From Micromonospora cremea (GTDB lineage: Bacteria; Actinomycetota; Actinomycetes; Mycobacteriales; Micromonosporaceae), in the NCBI RefSeq assembly GCF_900143515.1, contig NZ_FSQT01000001.1:992001-1056000 (forward strand): a DNA stretch of 64,000 bases, in the 5' to 3' direction. Each line of letters begins with the position of its first letter. The stretch's first letter is position 1. The notes beneath the pieces were generated by a model. It was not told the DNA's origin. It made no database searches and saw nothing but the letters and a program-made list of their open reading frames with translations. The position numbers and the translations under genes are program-made. Positions 42,681 through 50,929 of the stretch are shown here, one piece after another.

Positions 42681-43160
42681 TCAGCTGCCCTGCCTGAACA
42701 GGGCGGCGTATCGGGCGAGGTACAGCGGCCACCCGCCGTCGTGGGAGACGCCGTCGCTGACGGCCTGCCATCCAGGGCCGTGCCGGTCGATGTGGCGGTG
42801 CTCCAGTTCGACCCTGGTGCGCTGCGGGGTCTCGGCGACGAAACGGACCTCGACCTCGCTGGTGTTGTCCGGCTCGGTCTCGACCTGCCATTGCGGGCTG
42901 ATGTCCCAGCTGAACACGACCCGGTTCGGCGGTTCGTAGGCGAGCACCCGCGCCCAGCGGCACTCGCTGCCGTCGGCGGCCCGGTCGTAGATGTGGCCGC
43001 CAACCTTCGGTTCGAACACGGTCTCGGCGATCGGTACGCCGAGCAGGTTGTGCTCGGGCGGCTTGAAGTCGCCGAACCGCTCGGTGAACACGGTGAAGGC
43101 TCGCGCGATCGACGCCTCGACGACGATCTGTTGGATCACCACGGCGGTTGCCTGGGTCAT
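42681..43160 (-). CDS. SRPBCC/AHSA1-family protein
   Basis: A 159-residue START/Bet v1-like protein of the AHSA1 branch: IVVEASIARAFTVFTERFGD opens the fold, followed by GGHIYDRAADGSECRWARVL, RVVFSWDISPQW and VEVRFVAETPQRTRVELEHR. It should bind a hydrophobic ligand. The ATG overlaps the stop of an ArsR regulator and has GAGGAGGA upstream, so both are expressed together. ArsR-SRPBCC pairs are very common in actinomycetes; their substrates are mostly unknown. Confidence 0.85.
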   Translation of the reverse strand: MTQATAVVIQQIVVEASIARAFTVFTERFGDFKPPEHNLLGVPIAETVFEPKVGGHIYDRAADGSECRWARVLAYEPPNRVVFSWDISPQWQVETEPDNTSEVEVRFVAETPQRTRVELEHRHIDRHGPGWQAVSDGVSHDGGWPLYLARYAALFRQGS

Positions 43161-43480
43161 TGGTCCTCCTCGGTCGGTTCTTCGACGACGTCCTGATAGC
43201 TGTCCAGTGCCCGGTTCCAGAACGTCTCCAGCTGATCCCGCAGCGCGGCCACGCCTGCCGGATTGAGCCGATAGACCCGGCGCGCGCCCGCTGCGCGGTC
43301 GGTGACCAGCCCGGCGTCCTTCAGCACCTTCAGGTGCTGGGATACCGCCGGCCGGCTGATCGGCAACTCGTCGGCGAGCTCGCCGACGGCCCGGGGTCGC
43401 TCGGCCAGGCACGCGACGATCGCGCGCCTGGTGGGGTCTCCCAGCGCGTCCCAGCCATCACTAGCTTGGTAAGTAGCCAC
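43157..43480 (-). CDS. ArsR-family transcriptional regulator
   Basis: A 107-residue winged-helix repressor (WDALGDPTRRAIVACLAERP, VGELADELPISRPAVSQHLK, VLKDAGLVTDRAAGARRVYR). No metal-binding cysteines are present, so the signal is probably not a metal. Its GTG start overlaps an inverted repeat (43485-43502) that is likely its own operator. It is co-translated with the AHSA1-like protein through a 4-base overlap. Members of this pair class often control a lipid or aromatic response; here the inducer is unknown. Confidence 0.88.
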   Translation of the reverse strand: MATYQASDGWDALGDPTRRAIVACLAERPRAVGELADELPISRPAVSQHLKVLKDAGLVTDRAAGARRVYRLNPAGVAALRDQLETFWNRALDSYQDVVEEPTEEDQ

Positions 43481-43502
43481 GAACGGTAAGCTACGACTTA
43501 CC
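43468..43502. promoter_or_regulatory. ArsR operator candidate
   Basis: GGTAAG-N6-CTTACC (43485-43502) is a perfect 6-bp inverted repeat 4 bases upstream of the ArsR GTG, with a further GGTAAG at 43468-43473 inside the gene's first codons. This is the expected layout for autorepression. Confidence 0.6.
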
Positions 43503-43905
43503 GAACCGCGAGTCAAGGCGCCACGTGGGCCGGATTCCGGGTGGTGAGGGCGTCTCGCATCGAAGCCGGAAACGCGGGCTTGACGGAGCGCGGACATCGG
43601 AGGTTAACTGCCTCAGCGATATAAGTCGATGCCTTTCGACCGTCCACACTGGCAGGTCGGGCGTTCTCGGCCATGCCATTGCGGCGAGGGCCCACGGGAG
43701 TGGGCACCGCCTCAGGCGCAGCGTTGCGCCGCCACCCATCCGGCGCGATCCAGCCGGCCGGCAGCACTCGACTCCACCGCACCACCCAGTACCGCCTCAG
43801 CCGAGCATCGGCGGCCCGGCTTTCGTACCACCGCCAACCCGGCCCCGCGTGCCCGCATGCCAGTGGCGTGCGCGCCCGGGCCGATGCTCAGCAGAGGAGC
43901 ACAGC
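43503..43905. other. Intergenic stretch without a recognised gene
   Basis: About 400 bases separate the ArsR operator from the ThuA gene. Frames stay open on both strands, but none contains a recognisable family. An AGAGGAGC ribosome site for the next gene is at 43892-43899. No clear promoter hexamers stood out. Confidence 0.45.
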
Positions 43906-45072
43906 ATGCGTTCCCGTGTGTCCGCACTCATCACCAGCCTGGCCGTGTTGCTGGCCACCCTGGTAGCCCTGCCGGCCCCGGCCTCGGCGGCACCCCTGAC
44001 CAAGGTCCTGGTGTTCAGCAAGACCGCCGGATTCCGCCACTCGTCCATCCCCAACGGCATCGCCGCCATCCGGCAGCTCGGAACCGCCAACGGGTTCACG
44101 GTGACCGCGACCGAGGACGCCGCCCAGTTCACCACCGCCAACCTGGCCCAGTACCAGGCGGTGGTCTTCCTGTCGACGACGGGCGACGTCCTCAACGCCA
44201 GCCAGCAGTCGGCCTTCGAGTCGTACATCGCCGCCGGTGGCGGATACGTCGGTGTGCACGCCGCCGCCGACACCGAGTACAGCTGGCCGTGGTACGGCGG
44301 GCTGGTCGGAGCATGGTTCCACTCGCACCCGGCGATCCAGTCGGCCACCATCCGGGTCGAGGACCGGACGAACCCGTCCACCGCGCATCTGGCGGACACC
44401 TGGGTCCGCAGCGACGAGTGGTACAACTACCGCACCAACCCCCGGCCGAACGTGCGGGTCCTGGCCAGCCTCGACGAGTCGTCGTACAGCGGCGGCAACA
44501 TGGGCGACCACCCGATCACGTGGTGCCGGGCCTACGGCGGCGGGCGGGCCTGGTACACCGGGCTCGGGCACACCGAGGAGTCGTACACCGATCCGAACTT
44601 CACCCGGATGCTGCTCGGCGGCCTCCGGGTCGCCGCCGGCGCCGTGACAGCCGACTGCACGCCGCGCACGACCCCGCCGCCCAGCGGCACCAGCCTGCGC
44701 GCCCGGGCCAACAACCAGTACGTCAGCGCGCCGAACGCCACCACCGCGCTGATCGCCAACCGGAGCGCCGTCGGCGCCACCGAGCGGTTCGACCTGGTCG
44801 ACCTCGGCGGCGGCAACGTGGCGCTGCGCGCCAAGGCCAACGGCATGTACGTCGCGGCCGAGAACGCCGGCGCCGCCGCGCTGATCGCCAACCGGGCCGC
44901 CGCCGGCGCCTGGGAGACCTTCCAGCTCGTCCGCAACTCCGACGGCACGGTCAGTCTTCGCGCCCTGGTGAACAACCGGTACGTCGTGGCGGAGAACGCG
45001 GGCGCCGCCGCCCTGATCGCCAACCGGACCGCCATCGGCCAGTGGGAGAAGTTCGACCTCGTCACCGGCTGA
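43906..45072 (+). CDS. Secreted ThuA-domain protein with a beta-trefoil tail
   Basis: A 388-residue secreted protein. A signal peptide (VSALITSLAVLLATLVALPA, cleavage near ASAAP) leads into a ThuA/glutamine-amidotransferase-like domain (about 28-245): KVLVFSKTAGFRHSSIPNGI, YVGVHAAADTEYSWPWYGGL and RAWYTGLGHTEESY. A short Pro/Thr linker (TPRTTPPPSG) joins three ~45-residue repeats at 260-388 of fascin/ricin-like trefoil type, each with NxxYV and LIANR motifs. ThuA proteins act in trehalose or other carbohydrate use; the trefoil likely binds polysaccharide. Start at ATG 43906 after AGAGGAGC. Confidence 0.85.
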   Translation: MRSRVSALITSLAVLLATLVALPAPASAAPLTKVLVFSKTAGFRHSSIPNGIAAIRQLGTANGFTVTATEDAAQFTTANLAQYQAVVFLSTTGDVLNASQQSAFESYIAAGGGYVGVHAAADTEYSWPWYGGLVGAWFHSHPAIQSATIRVEDRTNPSTAHLADTWVRSDEWYNYRTNPRPNVRVLASLDESSYSGGNMGDHPITWCRAYGGGRAWYTGLGHTEESYTDPNFTRMLLGGLRVAAGAVTADCTPRTTPPPSGTSLRARANNQYVSAPNATTALIANRSAVGATERFDLVDLGGGNVALRAKANGMYVAAENAGAAALIANRAAAGAWETFQLVRNSDGTVSLRALVNNRYVVAENAGAAALIANRTAIGQWEKFDLVTG

Positions 45073-45245
45073 CCGCGCCCTCCCGCTCCGCGCCACCACA
45101 CCGTCGCCACCATCCGGCTGCGGCGCGCCCCCACGCGCCCAGCCGGGGCCGTTGATCGCGAAGGCGGCCAGCAGAGGGGGGATGTGTCGTCAACGGGCTG
45201 ATCAGGCTCGCGCTGCCCCGATCGGCCCGTGACATGATTGCGTCC

Positions 45246-46154
45246 ATGGGGAAGCAGCAGGACGTCGGCGGGCCCGACCGTCAGAGCGGGTCAGGCACCA
45301 CCAACCATCCTGCGACCGGTGGCAGCGCGGACGCGCAGCTCGCCCTCGCGCAGGACCCTGCCACGCCACAGATGACCCTCATCGACCTGGCGGCCGACCC
45401 GTCGGCAGTGGTTCGAAAGGCGGTCGCGTCCCGGACCGACGCACCCGCGCAGGCGCTGCGGTCGCTGACCCGGGACCCTGATCGTCAGGTCCGGGAGGCC
45501 GTGGCGAGAAATTCTTCGACCTCGGTCGGCAATCTCCTGCGTCTCGTCAAGGACGCCGACCGGTGGGTCCGCTGGGCGGTCGCCGGCAACCCGGCCTGCG
45601 ACGAGTCGGTTCGACAGGTGATGGCGGAGGCGCCCGACAAGGAGCTACGCGGTCTCCTCGCCGAGACGCGGGGTTTGGAGCCGGAGCTGGCCGCCCGGCT
45701 GATCGACGACGTCTCACCCGAGGTACGGGAACGACTCGCCACCCACACCCACGACCCCGACGTGATCACCGCCCTGATGGCCGACCGCACCGCCCGCGTC
45801 CGCAAGGGGGTCGCCCGCAACCCGCGGACCACCGCCGCGCAGCGCAGCGTGCTCGCCCAGGACCCGGTGGTCGACGTCCGCGCCGCGCTGGTTCGCGCGG
45901 TCGAGCTGGACGAGGCGGATCTGGAACGCCTGGTCGACGACCGTTCGGTGCAGGTCCGACTGGCGATGGCGAAGTCCGAGATCATCCCGTCGCGGATCCG
46001 AAAGGCCCTCGAGCGGGATCCCGACGAGACGGTGGCCAGCGCGGCGAGAAGTTTCCGCCCGGGAGCTGGCAACTCCCCGGTGGTACGGGCGCCACGCGTC
46101 GGTCAGCGGCGCTCCGGGACCGGCCCCGGTCGACCGGGCGGCGCCACACGCTGA
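45246..46154 (+). CDS. Leucine-rich-repeat-variant/HEAT-like repeat protein
   Basis: A 302-residue all-helical repeat protein. After ~35 disordered residues, about nine repeats of ~24 residues follow, for example ADPSAVVRKAVASRTDAPAQ, TRDPDRQVREAVARNSSTSV, KDADRWVRWAVAGNPACDES and DRTARVRKGVARNPRTTAAQ. The alternating VRxAVAxN pattern resembles the leucine-rich repeat variant of nitrogen-fixation-associated proteins and HEAT-like scaffolds. A CATGAT at 45238-45243-like element just before the ATG hints at a leaderless transcript; ATG 45234 in the same frame is an alternative start. It probably mediates protein contacts; partner unknown. Confidence 0.65.
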   Translation: MGKQQDVGGPDRQSGSGTTNHPATGGSADAQLALAQDPATPQMTLIDLAADPSAVVRKAVASRTDAPAQALRSLTRDPDRQVREAVARNSSTSVGNLLRLVKDADRWVRWAVAGNPACDESVRQVMAEAPDKELRGLLAETRGLEPELAARLIDDVSPEVRERLATHTHDPDVITALMADRTARVRKGVARNPRTTAAQRSVLAQDPVVDVRAALVRAVELDEADLERLVDDRSVQVRLAMAKSEIIPSRIRKALERDPDETVASAARSFRPGAGNSPVVRAPRVGQRRSGTGPGRPGGATR

Positions 46155-46224
46155 GGCCGGCGCCATCGGGGCCGGGACCCGTTCAGGGCGGGTGGACACC
46201 AGGGGACGAAGATCCGCGTAAGCC

Positions 46225-46404
46225 TCAGCCGGGCGCGCGGCGGCTTACCGGGTCCACGGGCTCGACGGGCGCGCGGCGTCGGCGCAGCAGCGCGACGCCG
46301 GCGGTGAGGACGAGCAGTACGAGGGCCGCCGCGTGGCGGTGACGGGCGTGGTGGCTGGACGGGCGGGCATGACCCGAGGCTAGCCCGGGGACCTGGCCGG
46401 ACAC
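46225..46404 (-). CDS. Possible small one-helix membrane protein
   Basis: A 59-codon frame from GTG 46404 has a His/Arg-rich start, one helix (AAALVLLVLTAGVALL) and a basic end RRRRAPVEPVDPVSRR. It could be a small membrane protein or the tail of a surface protein. No ribosome site or family supports it, and it may be fortuitous. Confidence 0.25.
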   Translation of the reverse strand: MSGQVPGLASGHARPSSHHARHRHAAALVLLVLTAGVALLRRRRAPVEPVDPVSRRAPG

Positions 46405-46523
46405 CCTTACCGCCCGCTTACGGCACGCGAACCCGACACTGACCGGGAGGCACGGGGCGACGGGCGCCTCCGGGCCGACCAGGGCTGTTAACCTCCGGGG
46501 TCCATCACGGGGGAGGTAACACG

Positions 46524-47822
46524 ATGGTTGGTCCGACGGAATCGCCGACCCAGGATCTCGGCGTGCTGTTCCCAGCGCCGCCATCCCGGCGCGGCGGGCG
46601 TCGCCTGCCGTGGGCGCTGGGTGGCCTGCTGATCCTGCTGCTGCTCCTCGGCGGCGGGCTGTATGCCGTCGCGCCGCTGCGCGACCCGCTGCCCGCCCCG
46701 ACGGTCGAGCTGACCGTACCGGCGTCGATGACCATCCCCGGTACGGCGCCGCGACTGCCCTGGCCGCGTACGGGTCAGGCGATGATCTCGGTCGGCGGGC
46801 TCGGAAACCTCGGCGCTTTCGGCGGGTCGAAGCCGGTGCCGATCGCGAGCGTGACGAAGGTGATGACGGCCTACGTCATCCTCACCGAGCACCCTCTCGC
46901 CGTCGGCGAGCAGGGGCCGAAGCTGACGGTCAGCGCCGAGCAGGCGGCCGCGTACCCGGCGGAGAAGGCACGCGGCGAGTCGCTCGTCGAGGTGCGGGCC
47001 GGGGAGGTCATCACCGAACGGCAGGCGCTGCAGGCGGTGCTATTGCCCTCGGCGAACAACATGGCGCGCATCCTCGCGGCCTGGGACTCCGGCAGCGTCG
47101 CCGCCTTCGTCGAGAAGATGAACGCCGTCGCGGACGATCTCGGCATGTCCGACACCGACTACACCGATCCGTCCGGCCTCGACCCGGAGACCGTGAGTAC
47201 GGCGCGGGACCAGGTGATCCTGGCGAGCAGGGCGATGGCGTTGCCGGCGTTCGCCGAGATCGTCAAGCAGAAGCAGGCGACCATACCGGTGGCCGGCACG
47301 GTGCAGAACTACAACGAGCTGGTCGGTCGCAACGGGGTGGTCGGGATCAAGACCGGCTCCACCGACGAGGCCGGCGGCTGCCTGGTCTTCGCGGCGGTGG
47401 TCACCGTGGGCGGCCGGAAGCTCAGCGTCGTCGGCGCCGTCCTGGGCCAGCCTGGCGCCAACACCCCGGTCCAGCTGGACCGGGTCTTCGCGGTGACCCG
47501 GTCGTTGCTGCGCTCGACAGCGGCCGCGCTCGCGGTCCACACGCTCGTCGAGGCCGGCGAGCAGGTCGCCACCGTGCGCGGCCCGCTCGACACCGGCAGC
47601 ACCATCCACGCCACCGAAAAGGTCGAGGTGGTCGGCTGGCCGGGCCTGCGGGTACGGCTCGACGCGCAGATCCCCGCGGTGTCGTCGCGGATCGCCGCCG
47701 GCGCCGAACACGGCCAGCTCACCGTCGCGGCTGGCGACGGCGAGTTGGTCGCCACGGCGCTACGCACCGGGGCGGCGATGGAACCGCCGACCACCTGGGA
47801 ACGCATCCGCCGCCACCGCTGA
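46524..47822 (+). CDS. D-alanyl-D-alanine carboxypeptidase, peptidase S11 (PBP5/6-like)
   Basis: A 432-residue membrane-anchored penicillin-binding protein that trims the terminal D-Ala from peptidoglycan pentapeptides. The N-terminal cytosolic arm (1-30) is followed by one helix (LPWALGGLLILLLLLGGGLY), so it is a type II membrane protein. Catalytic motifs are the SxxK box Ser109-Lys112 (IASVTKVMTAY), SxN in LLPSANNMA and KTG in GIKTGSTDEAGG. A PBP5-like C-terminal domain completes it. GGGGGAGG upstream of the ATG is a strong ribosome site. It stands alone; the 236-base gap after it (47823-48058) holds no recognised gene. Confidence 0.92.
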   Translation: MVGPTESPTQDLGVLFPAPPSRRGGRRLPWALGGLLILLLLLGGGLYAVAPLRDPLPAPTVELTVPASMTIPGTAPRLPWPRTGQAMISVGGLGNLGAFGGSKPVPIASVTKVMTAYVILTEHPLAVGEQGPKLTVSAEQAAAYPAEKARGESLVEVRAGEVITERQALQAVLLPSANNMARILAAWDSGSVAAFVEKMNAVADDLGMSDTDYTDPSGLDPETVSTARDQVILASRAMALPAFAEIVKQKQATIPVAGTVQNYNELVGRNGVVGIKTGSTDEAGGCLVFAAVVTVGGRKLSVVGAVLGQPGANTPVQLDRVFAVTRSLLRSTAAALAVHTLVEAGEQVATVRGPLDTGSTIHATEKVEVVGWPGLRVRLDAQIPAVSSRIAAGAEHGQLTVAAGDGELVATALRTGAAMEPPTTWERIRRHR

Positions 47823-48058
47823 CCGTCGGACGGGGCCAGTGCCCCCGTGCGGTGCGCTCTGCACGTCTGCCGTCCAGCCATCGCTCGCCGTGGCGGATGG
47901 CGGTGCACGCGGCGCATGGGTAGATGCAGTCGGCCGTGCCGCCCGCCGACCGGACGTGTGGGCGGTTCCGGCGGACGCGACGGGCGTGCCGAGGCTGCTG
48001 GTGCCCGGCGCCGGTGAGCTGACGGTGGTCCGCGGTCAGGTGTCGTCGCTGGACGGGG

Positions 48059-49156
48059 TCACCGGAAGGAGGGTTTGGGTAGGTCCGGGACGGCGAGCCG
48101 GTCGGCCCGCTCGCGCAGGTGCCGGGCGATCTGGTCGCTGGCCAGGGTGAAGCCGGCCGTGAAATCGGCGTCGAGGGAGATGCCGGTTGCGGCAACATGT
48201 TGGTCGGCCTGCTGGCGTAGCTCGCGGGCGAGCGTGTTGCGCCAGCGGATCACCTCCTCGGTCAGGTGCGCCCGTTGAACCGCCAGCCGGCGCTGCGTCG
48301 CGGTCAGTTGCTCCTCCATCCGTTCGAGCCGGTCCAGGGTCTCATCGAGACGGTCGAGCTCCGGCAGGTCAGCCAGGATCGCCCGCCCGATGGCGGTCGA
48401 GTCCACGCTCGGGCCGCCGGGGTGCAACGGCTCGATGGCGCTGGTCACCCGCGCCGTCCACTGCTCGTGCCGGGCGTCCCGCTGGTGGGGGAGTGCCGCC
48501 ACGGCGTCGCGTAGGGCTGCCAGCACCGGGGTGGGCGAATCGGCCGGGTCTGCGGACGGAGCAGCCGTGGCCAGGACGCCGCGGCGGGGGTTGCGCTCCG
48601 GCGTCCCCTCGAGCTCCCTCGCCCGATGCGCCATTTGCTTGACGAACCCGGCGTACGCGGCCCGGTAGCCGACCTGGTGTTCACCCTCGCCGGTCACCGG
48701 TGCGTGACCGACCCGCTCCGCCTCGAGCCGGAGGGCGTCGGCGATGGTGGTGTCCGGATCGCCGATCCCCAACGCCGGGCCGTGCAGCACCAAGTCGCGC
48801 AGCGTGCCGAGCAGGCTCTCGGCGTGCTGGCAGCGCTGCCGGGCGTTCGCCATCAGGTCCAGCTCCGGCACGGCGCGCCAGACCGCCGAGGCCGCGGCGG
48901 TCGTGTCGTCCGGCACCGGCGCGTGCCGCCGGACTATCTCGCCGATCGCCTGCACCGGTTCGGGTGTGTGGGTGGACCTCGCCAACGCCAATCGCCGCAG
49001 CAGGGCCAGCACCTCGGCCTGGTGCTCCGACCCGGCCGACGACAGGTCCCCGGTCAGGTCCCGCAGGTTGGGCGGCCAGGGGGCCGGCAGTACGCCCCGG
49101 GGTGGCCGGCGCAGCGGGTGACGCGATCCGCGCCGAAATCGATTCCACCAACCCAT
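48059..49156 (-). CDS. Uncharacterised protein with a C-terminal coiled coil
   Basis: A ~365-residue predicted soluble protein of unknown function. The N-terminal third is basic then helical (VQAIGEIVRRHAPVPDDTTA, WRAVPELDLMANARQRCQHA). The final third is strongly heptad-like (LPELDRLDETLDRLERMEEQ, LTATQRRLAVQRAHLTEEVI), suggesting oligomerisation. No enzyme signature was found. ATG 49156 is chosen because MGWWNRFRRG begins a plausible N-terminus; ATG 49186 and GTG/ATG 49231 are in the same frame. It ends 36 bases past a possible stem near 48060. It is transcribed in the same direction as the next minus-strand gene, 126 bases away. Confidence 0.6.
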   Translation of the reverse strand: MGWWNRFRRGSRHPLRRPPRGVLPAPWPPNLRDLTGDLSSAGSEHQAEVLALLRRLALARSTHTPEPVQAIGEIVRRHAPVPDDTTAAASAVWRAVPELDLMANARQRCQHAESLLGTLRDLVLHGPALGIGDPDTTIADALRLEAERVGHAPVTGEGEHQVGYRAAYAGFVKQMAHRARELEGTPERNPRRGVLATAAPSADPADSPTPVLAALRDAVAALPHQRDARHEQWTARVTSAIEPLHPGGPSVDSTAIGRAILADLPELDRLDETLDRLERMEEQLTATQRRLAVQRAHLTEEVIRWRNTLARELRQQADQHVAATGISLDADFTAGFTLASDQIARHLRERADRLAVPDLPKPSFR

Positions 49157-49282
49157 CGATCCAGCTTCGCACCCGACGATGATCATGCGCAATGTGTCCG
49201 GTACGCCCTCTTCGGGCGATTCGGGGGCCAAGTTGCCCGGGCGGCGACCTTCTCCGCCGGTCCAGGGTGCCCTCCACCGAGG

Positions 49283-50008
49283 TCACTCGCCAGCCAACCT
49301 CATGGTCTGTGGGGCGGCTCCCGGCTGCCGGTCGGACGGTGCCTGGTCGAGTGCGTGGGCGCGGACGCCGCGCGTCAGCAGGTAGCCGATCATCCAGAAC
49401 TCGCCGACCGTCGCCGGTAGGACGAGAACGTCGGCGACAGCGTGCGCATCAGGGGCGAGGTATCCGATGAATGCGCTGAGCAGGTATCCGATGCCACCGC
49501 CGACGAGGATGAAGCCGAGCGGGCGGGGCATCCAGTTCGAGCGGAGCACGCAGGTGCCCATGGGAATGAGCCACAGGCCGAAGAACAGCCCTCCGACGCC
49601 CCACAGGTTTCCGCTGGTCAGGTAGAGGAGTTGGATGCTGGCCGCCGCGTCGCCGATGGGGTCGAGCGCGATGTCGAGCGCCGTGGCGAGCAGCGCCGCG
49701 CTGACGAGGATCACGACGGCGTTGATGAGGCCGAACGCGGCGATGGCGCTGGCGGCACGCGCGTCCGCGGTGCGGAACAGCCGGTAGAACCAGGCGGCGG
49801 CGAGGGCCTGGGTGACGACGATGAGCAGTTCTGCGGCGACGCCGGCCCGGGCGAGTGACTGGTGCTGGACCAGATTGGCGAGCGTCGGACCGGGGTCGTC
49901 GGCCGCGAAGAGGCGCGGCCGGATGAGCAGAAAGCCGAGTGCGCCGGTGATGGCGAGGCCGAGGTAGAGCAGCCCGGTTGTGCGGGCCGTGCGGATCAGC
50001 GCGGGCAT
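49283..50008 (-). CDS. DUF4386 family membrane protein
   Basis: A 241-residue protein with six hydrophobic helices characteristic of DUF4386 (TGLLYLGLAITGALGFLLIR, LLIVVTQALAAAWFYRLFRT, LINAVVILVSAALLATALDI, GNLWGVGGLFFGLWLIPMG and WMPRPLGFILVGGGIGYLLS). Function is unknown, but such genes frequently sit beside TetR regulators. ATG 50008 has AAGGAGCC upstream. The divergent TetR gene shares a 113-base intergenic region carrying two operator-like repeats, so this gene is its probable target. Confidence 0.82.
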   Translation of the reverse strand: MPALIRTARTTGLLYLGLAITGALGFLLIRPRLFAADDPGPTLANLVQHQSLARAGVAAELLIVVTQALAAAWFYRLFRTADARAASAIAAFGLINAVVILVSAALLATALDIALDPIGDAAASIQLLYLTSGNLWGVGGLFFGLWLIPMGTCVLRSNWMPRPLGFILVGGGIGYLLSAFIGYLAPDAHAVADVLVLPATVGEFWMIGYLLTRGVRAHALDQAPSDRQPGAAPQTMRLAGE

Positions 50009-50065
50009 TGTGGCTCCTTGGGGAGGCCGTACCGGCTCGTGAGGTGGTCGCGATCCAACCAGCTC

Positions 50066-50098
50066 CCTTACAACGTAAGGCAACCATACGATGTAAGG
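50066..50098. promoter_or_regulatory. Tandem TetR operators between DUF4386 and TetR genes
   Basis: CCTTAC-AAC-GTAAGG (50066-50080) is a perfect palindrome, and a related copy CATACGATGTAAGG follows at 50085-50098, 18 bases further. Both lie between the divergent starts at 50008 and 50122, the expected place for TetR autorepression and control of the DUF4386 gene. Confidence 0.65.
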
Positions 50099-50121
50099 TG
50101 CTGGCAAGATTTGGGGGACAG

Positions 50122-50826
50122 GTGGCAGCAAAGACATCTCGACAGCCGCTCAGCCGTGAGCGCGTACTCGCGGCGGCGGTCGCCCTGGCGGACGTGGAGG
50201 GGATCCAGGCCCTGACGATGCGCCGCCTCGCAGGCGACCTCGGCGTCGAGGCCATGTCGCTCTACCACCACCTGCCCGCCAAGGAGGCACTCCTCGACGG
50301 CGTCGTGGACACCGTGATCGCGGAGATCGACGCCGCGGTTGGCCGCCTCTTCGCGAACGGTGACGGCGAAGACTGGCGTACGCGGCTGCGCGGGCAGTTC
50401 CTCGCGGCGCGTCAGATCATGGTGCGGCACCCGTGGATGCCAGGGCTGCTGGGCTCGCGCCGCGCCATTCCCGCCGGCCTGTACACGTACTACGACGGAA
50501 TCGTCGGGACTCTTCTCAACGCCGGGTTCTCGCACCACCTCGCGCACCGCGCGGTGCACGCGTTCGGCAGCCTGCCGCTCGGGTTCGCGCAGGAGGTCTT
50601 CAGCCCGGCGGCGGGCGCGAGCATGGAGGCCGACGTGGCGGCAGCGGACCTGGCCGCGATGGCCGAGGCTCTGCCGCACCTGACAGCCATGGTGGCGACC
50701 GAGATGCACGACGGCAGCGACCCCACGCTCGGCTGGTGTGACAGCCAGCTCGAATTCGAGTTCACCCTCGACCTGCTCCTGGACGGGCTCGAACGCCTCC
50801 GCGGCCTGGGCCCGTCCAGGAGCTGA
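50122..50826 (+). CDS. TetR-family regulator with TetR_C_1-like domain
   Basis: A 234-residue repressor. The helix-turn-helix (RERVLAAAVALADVEGIQAL, MRRLAGDLGVEAMSLYHHLP) is followed by a larger C-terminal domain with WMPGLLGSRRAIPAGLYTYY and GLERLRGLG, matching the TetR class-type C-terminal region. GTG 50122 is preceded by GGGGGA. It is divergent from a DUF4386 gene with two operators between them. The inducer is unknown; a lipophilic drug or envelope signal would fit the target. Confidence 0.88.
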   Translation: MAAKTSRQPLSRERVLAAAVALADVEGIQALTMRRLAGDLGVEAMSLYHHLPAKEALLDGVVDTVIAEIDAAVGRLFANGDGEDWRTRLRGQFLAARQIMVRHPWMPGLLGSRRAIPAGLYTYYDGIVGTLLNAGFSHHLAHRAVHAFGSLPLGFAQEVFSPAAGASMEADVAAADLAAMAEALPHLTAMVATEMHDGSDPTLGWCDSQLEFEFTLDLLLDGLERLRGLGPSRS

Positions 50827-50929
50827 TTCACGACAGACCCCCCGTGGCGAACCTGTCCGGGCAATGTCGGGCACCTATGCAACGATCGGTGGGCGTCCCG
50901 CCACACCTCGTACCCCTTTGGAGAGCACG

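Noticed and set aside
46225..46584. Longer minus-strand frame upstream of the carboxypeptidase
   Set aside because: The front half is arginine-rich noise antisense to the carboxypeptidase start; only the tail with a single helix is reported, with low confidence.
47839..48150. Plus-strand frame between the D,D-carboxypeptidase and the minus-strand coiled-coil gene
   Set aside because: It has some protein-like stretches, but overlaps the antisense C-terminus of the coiled-coil protein and has no start context.
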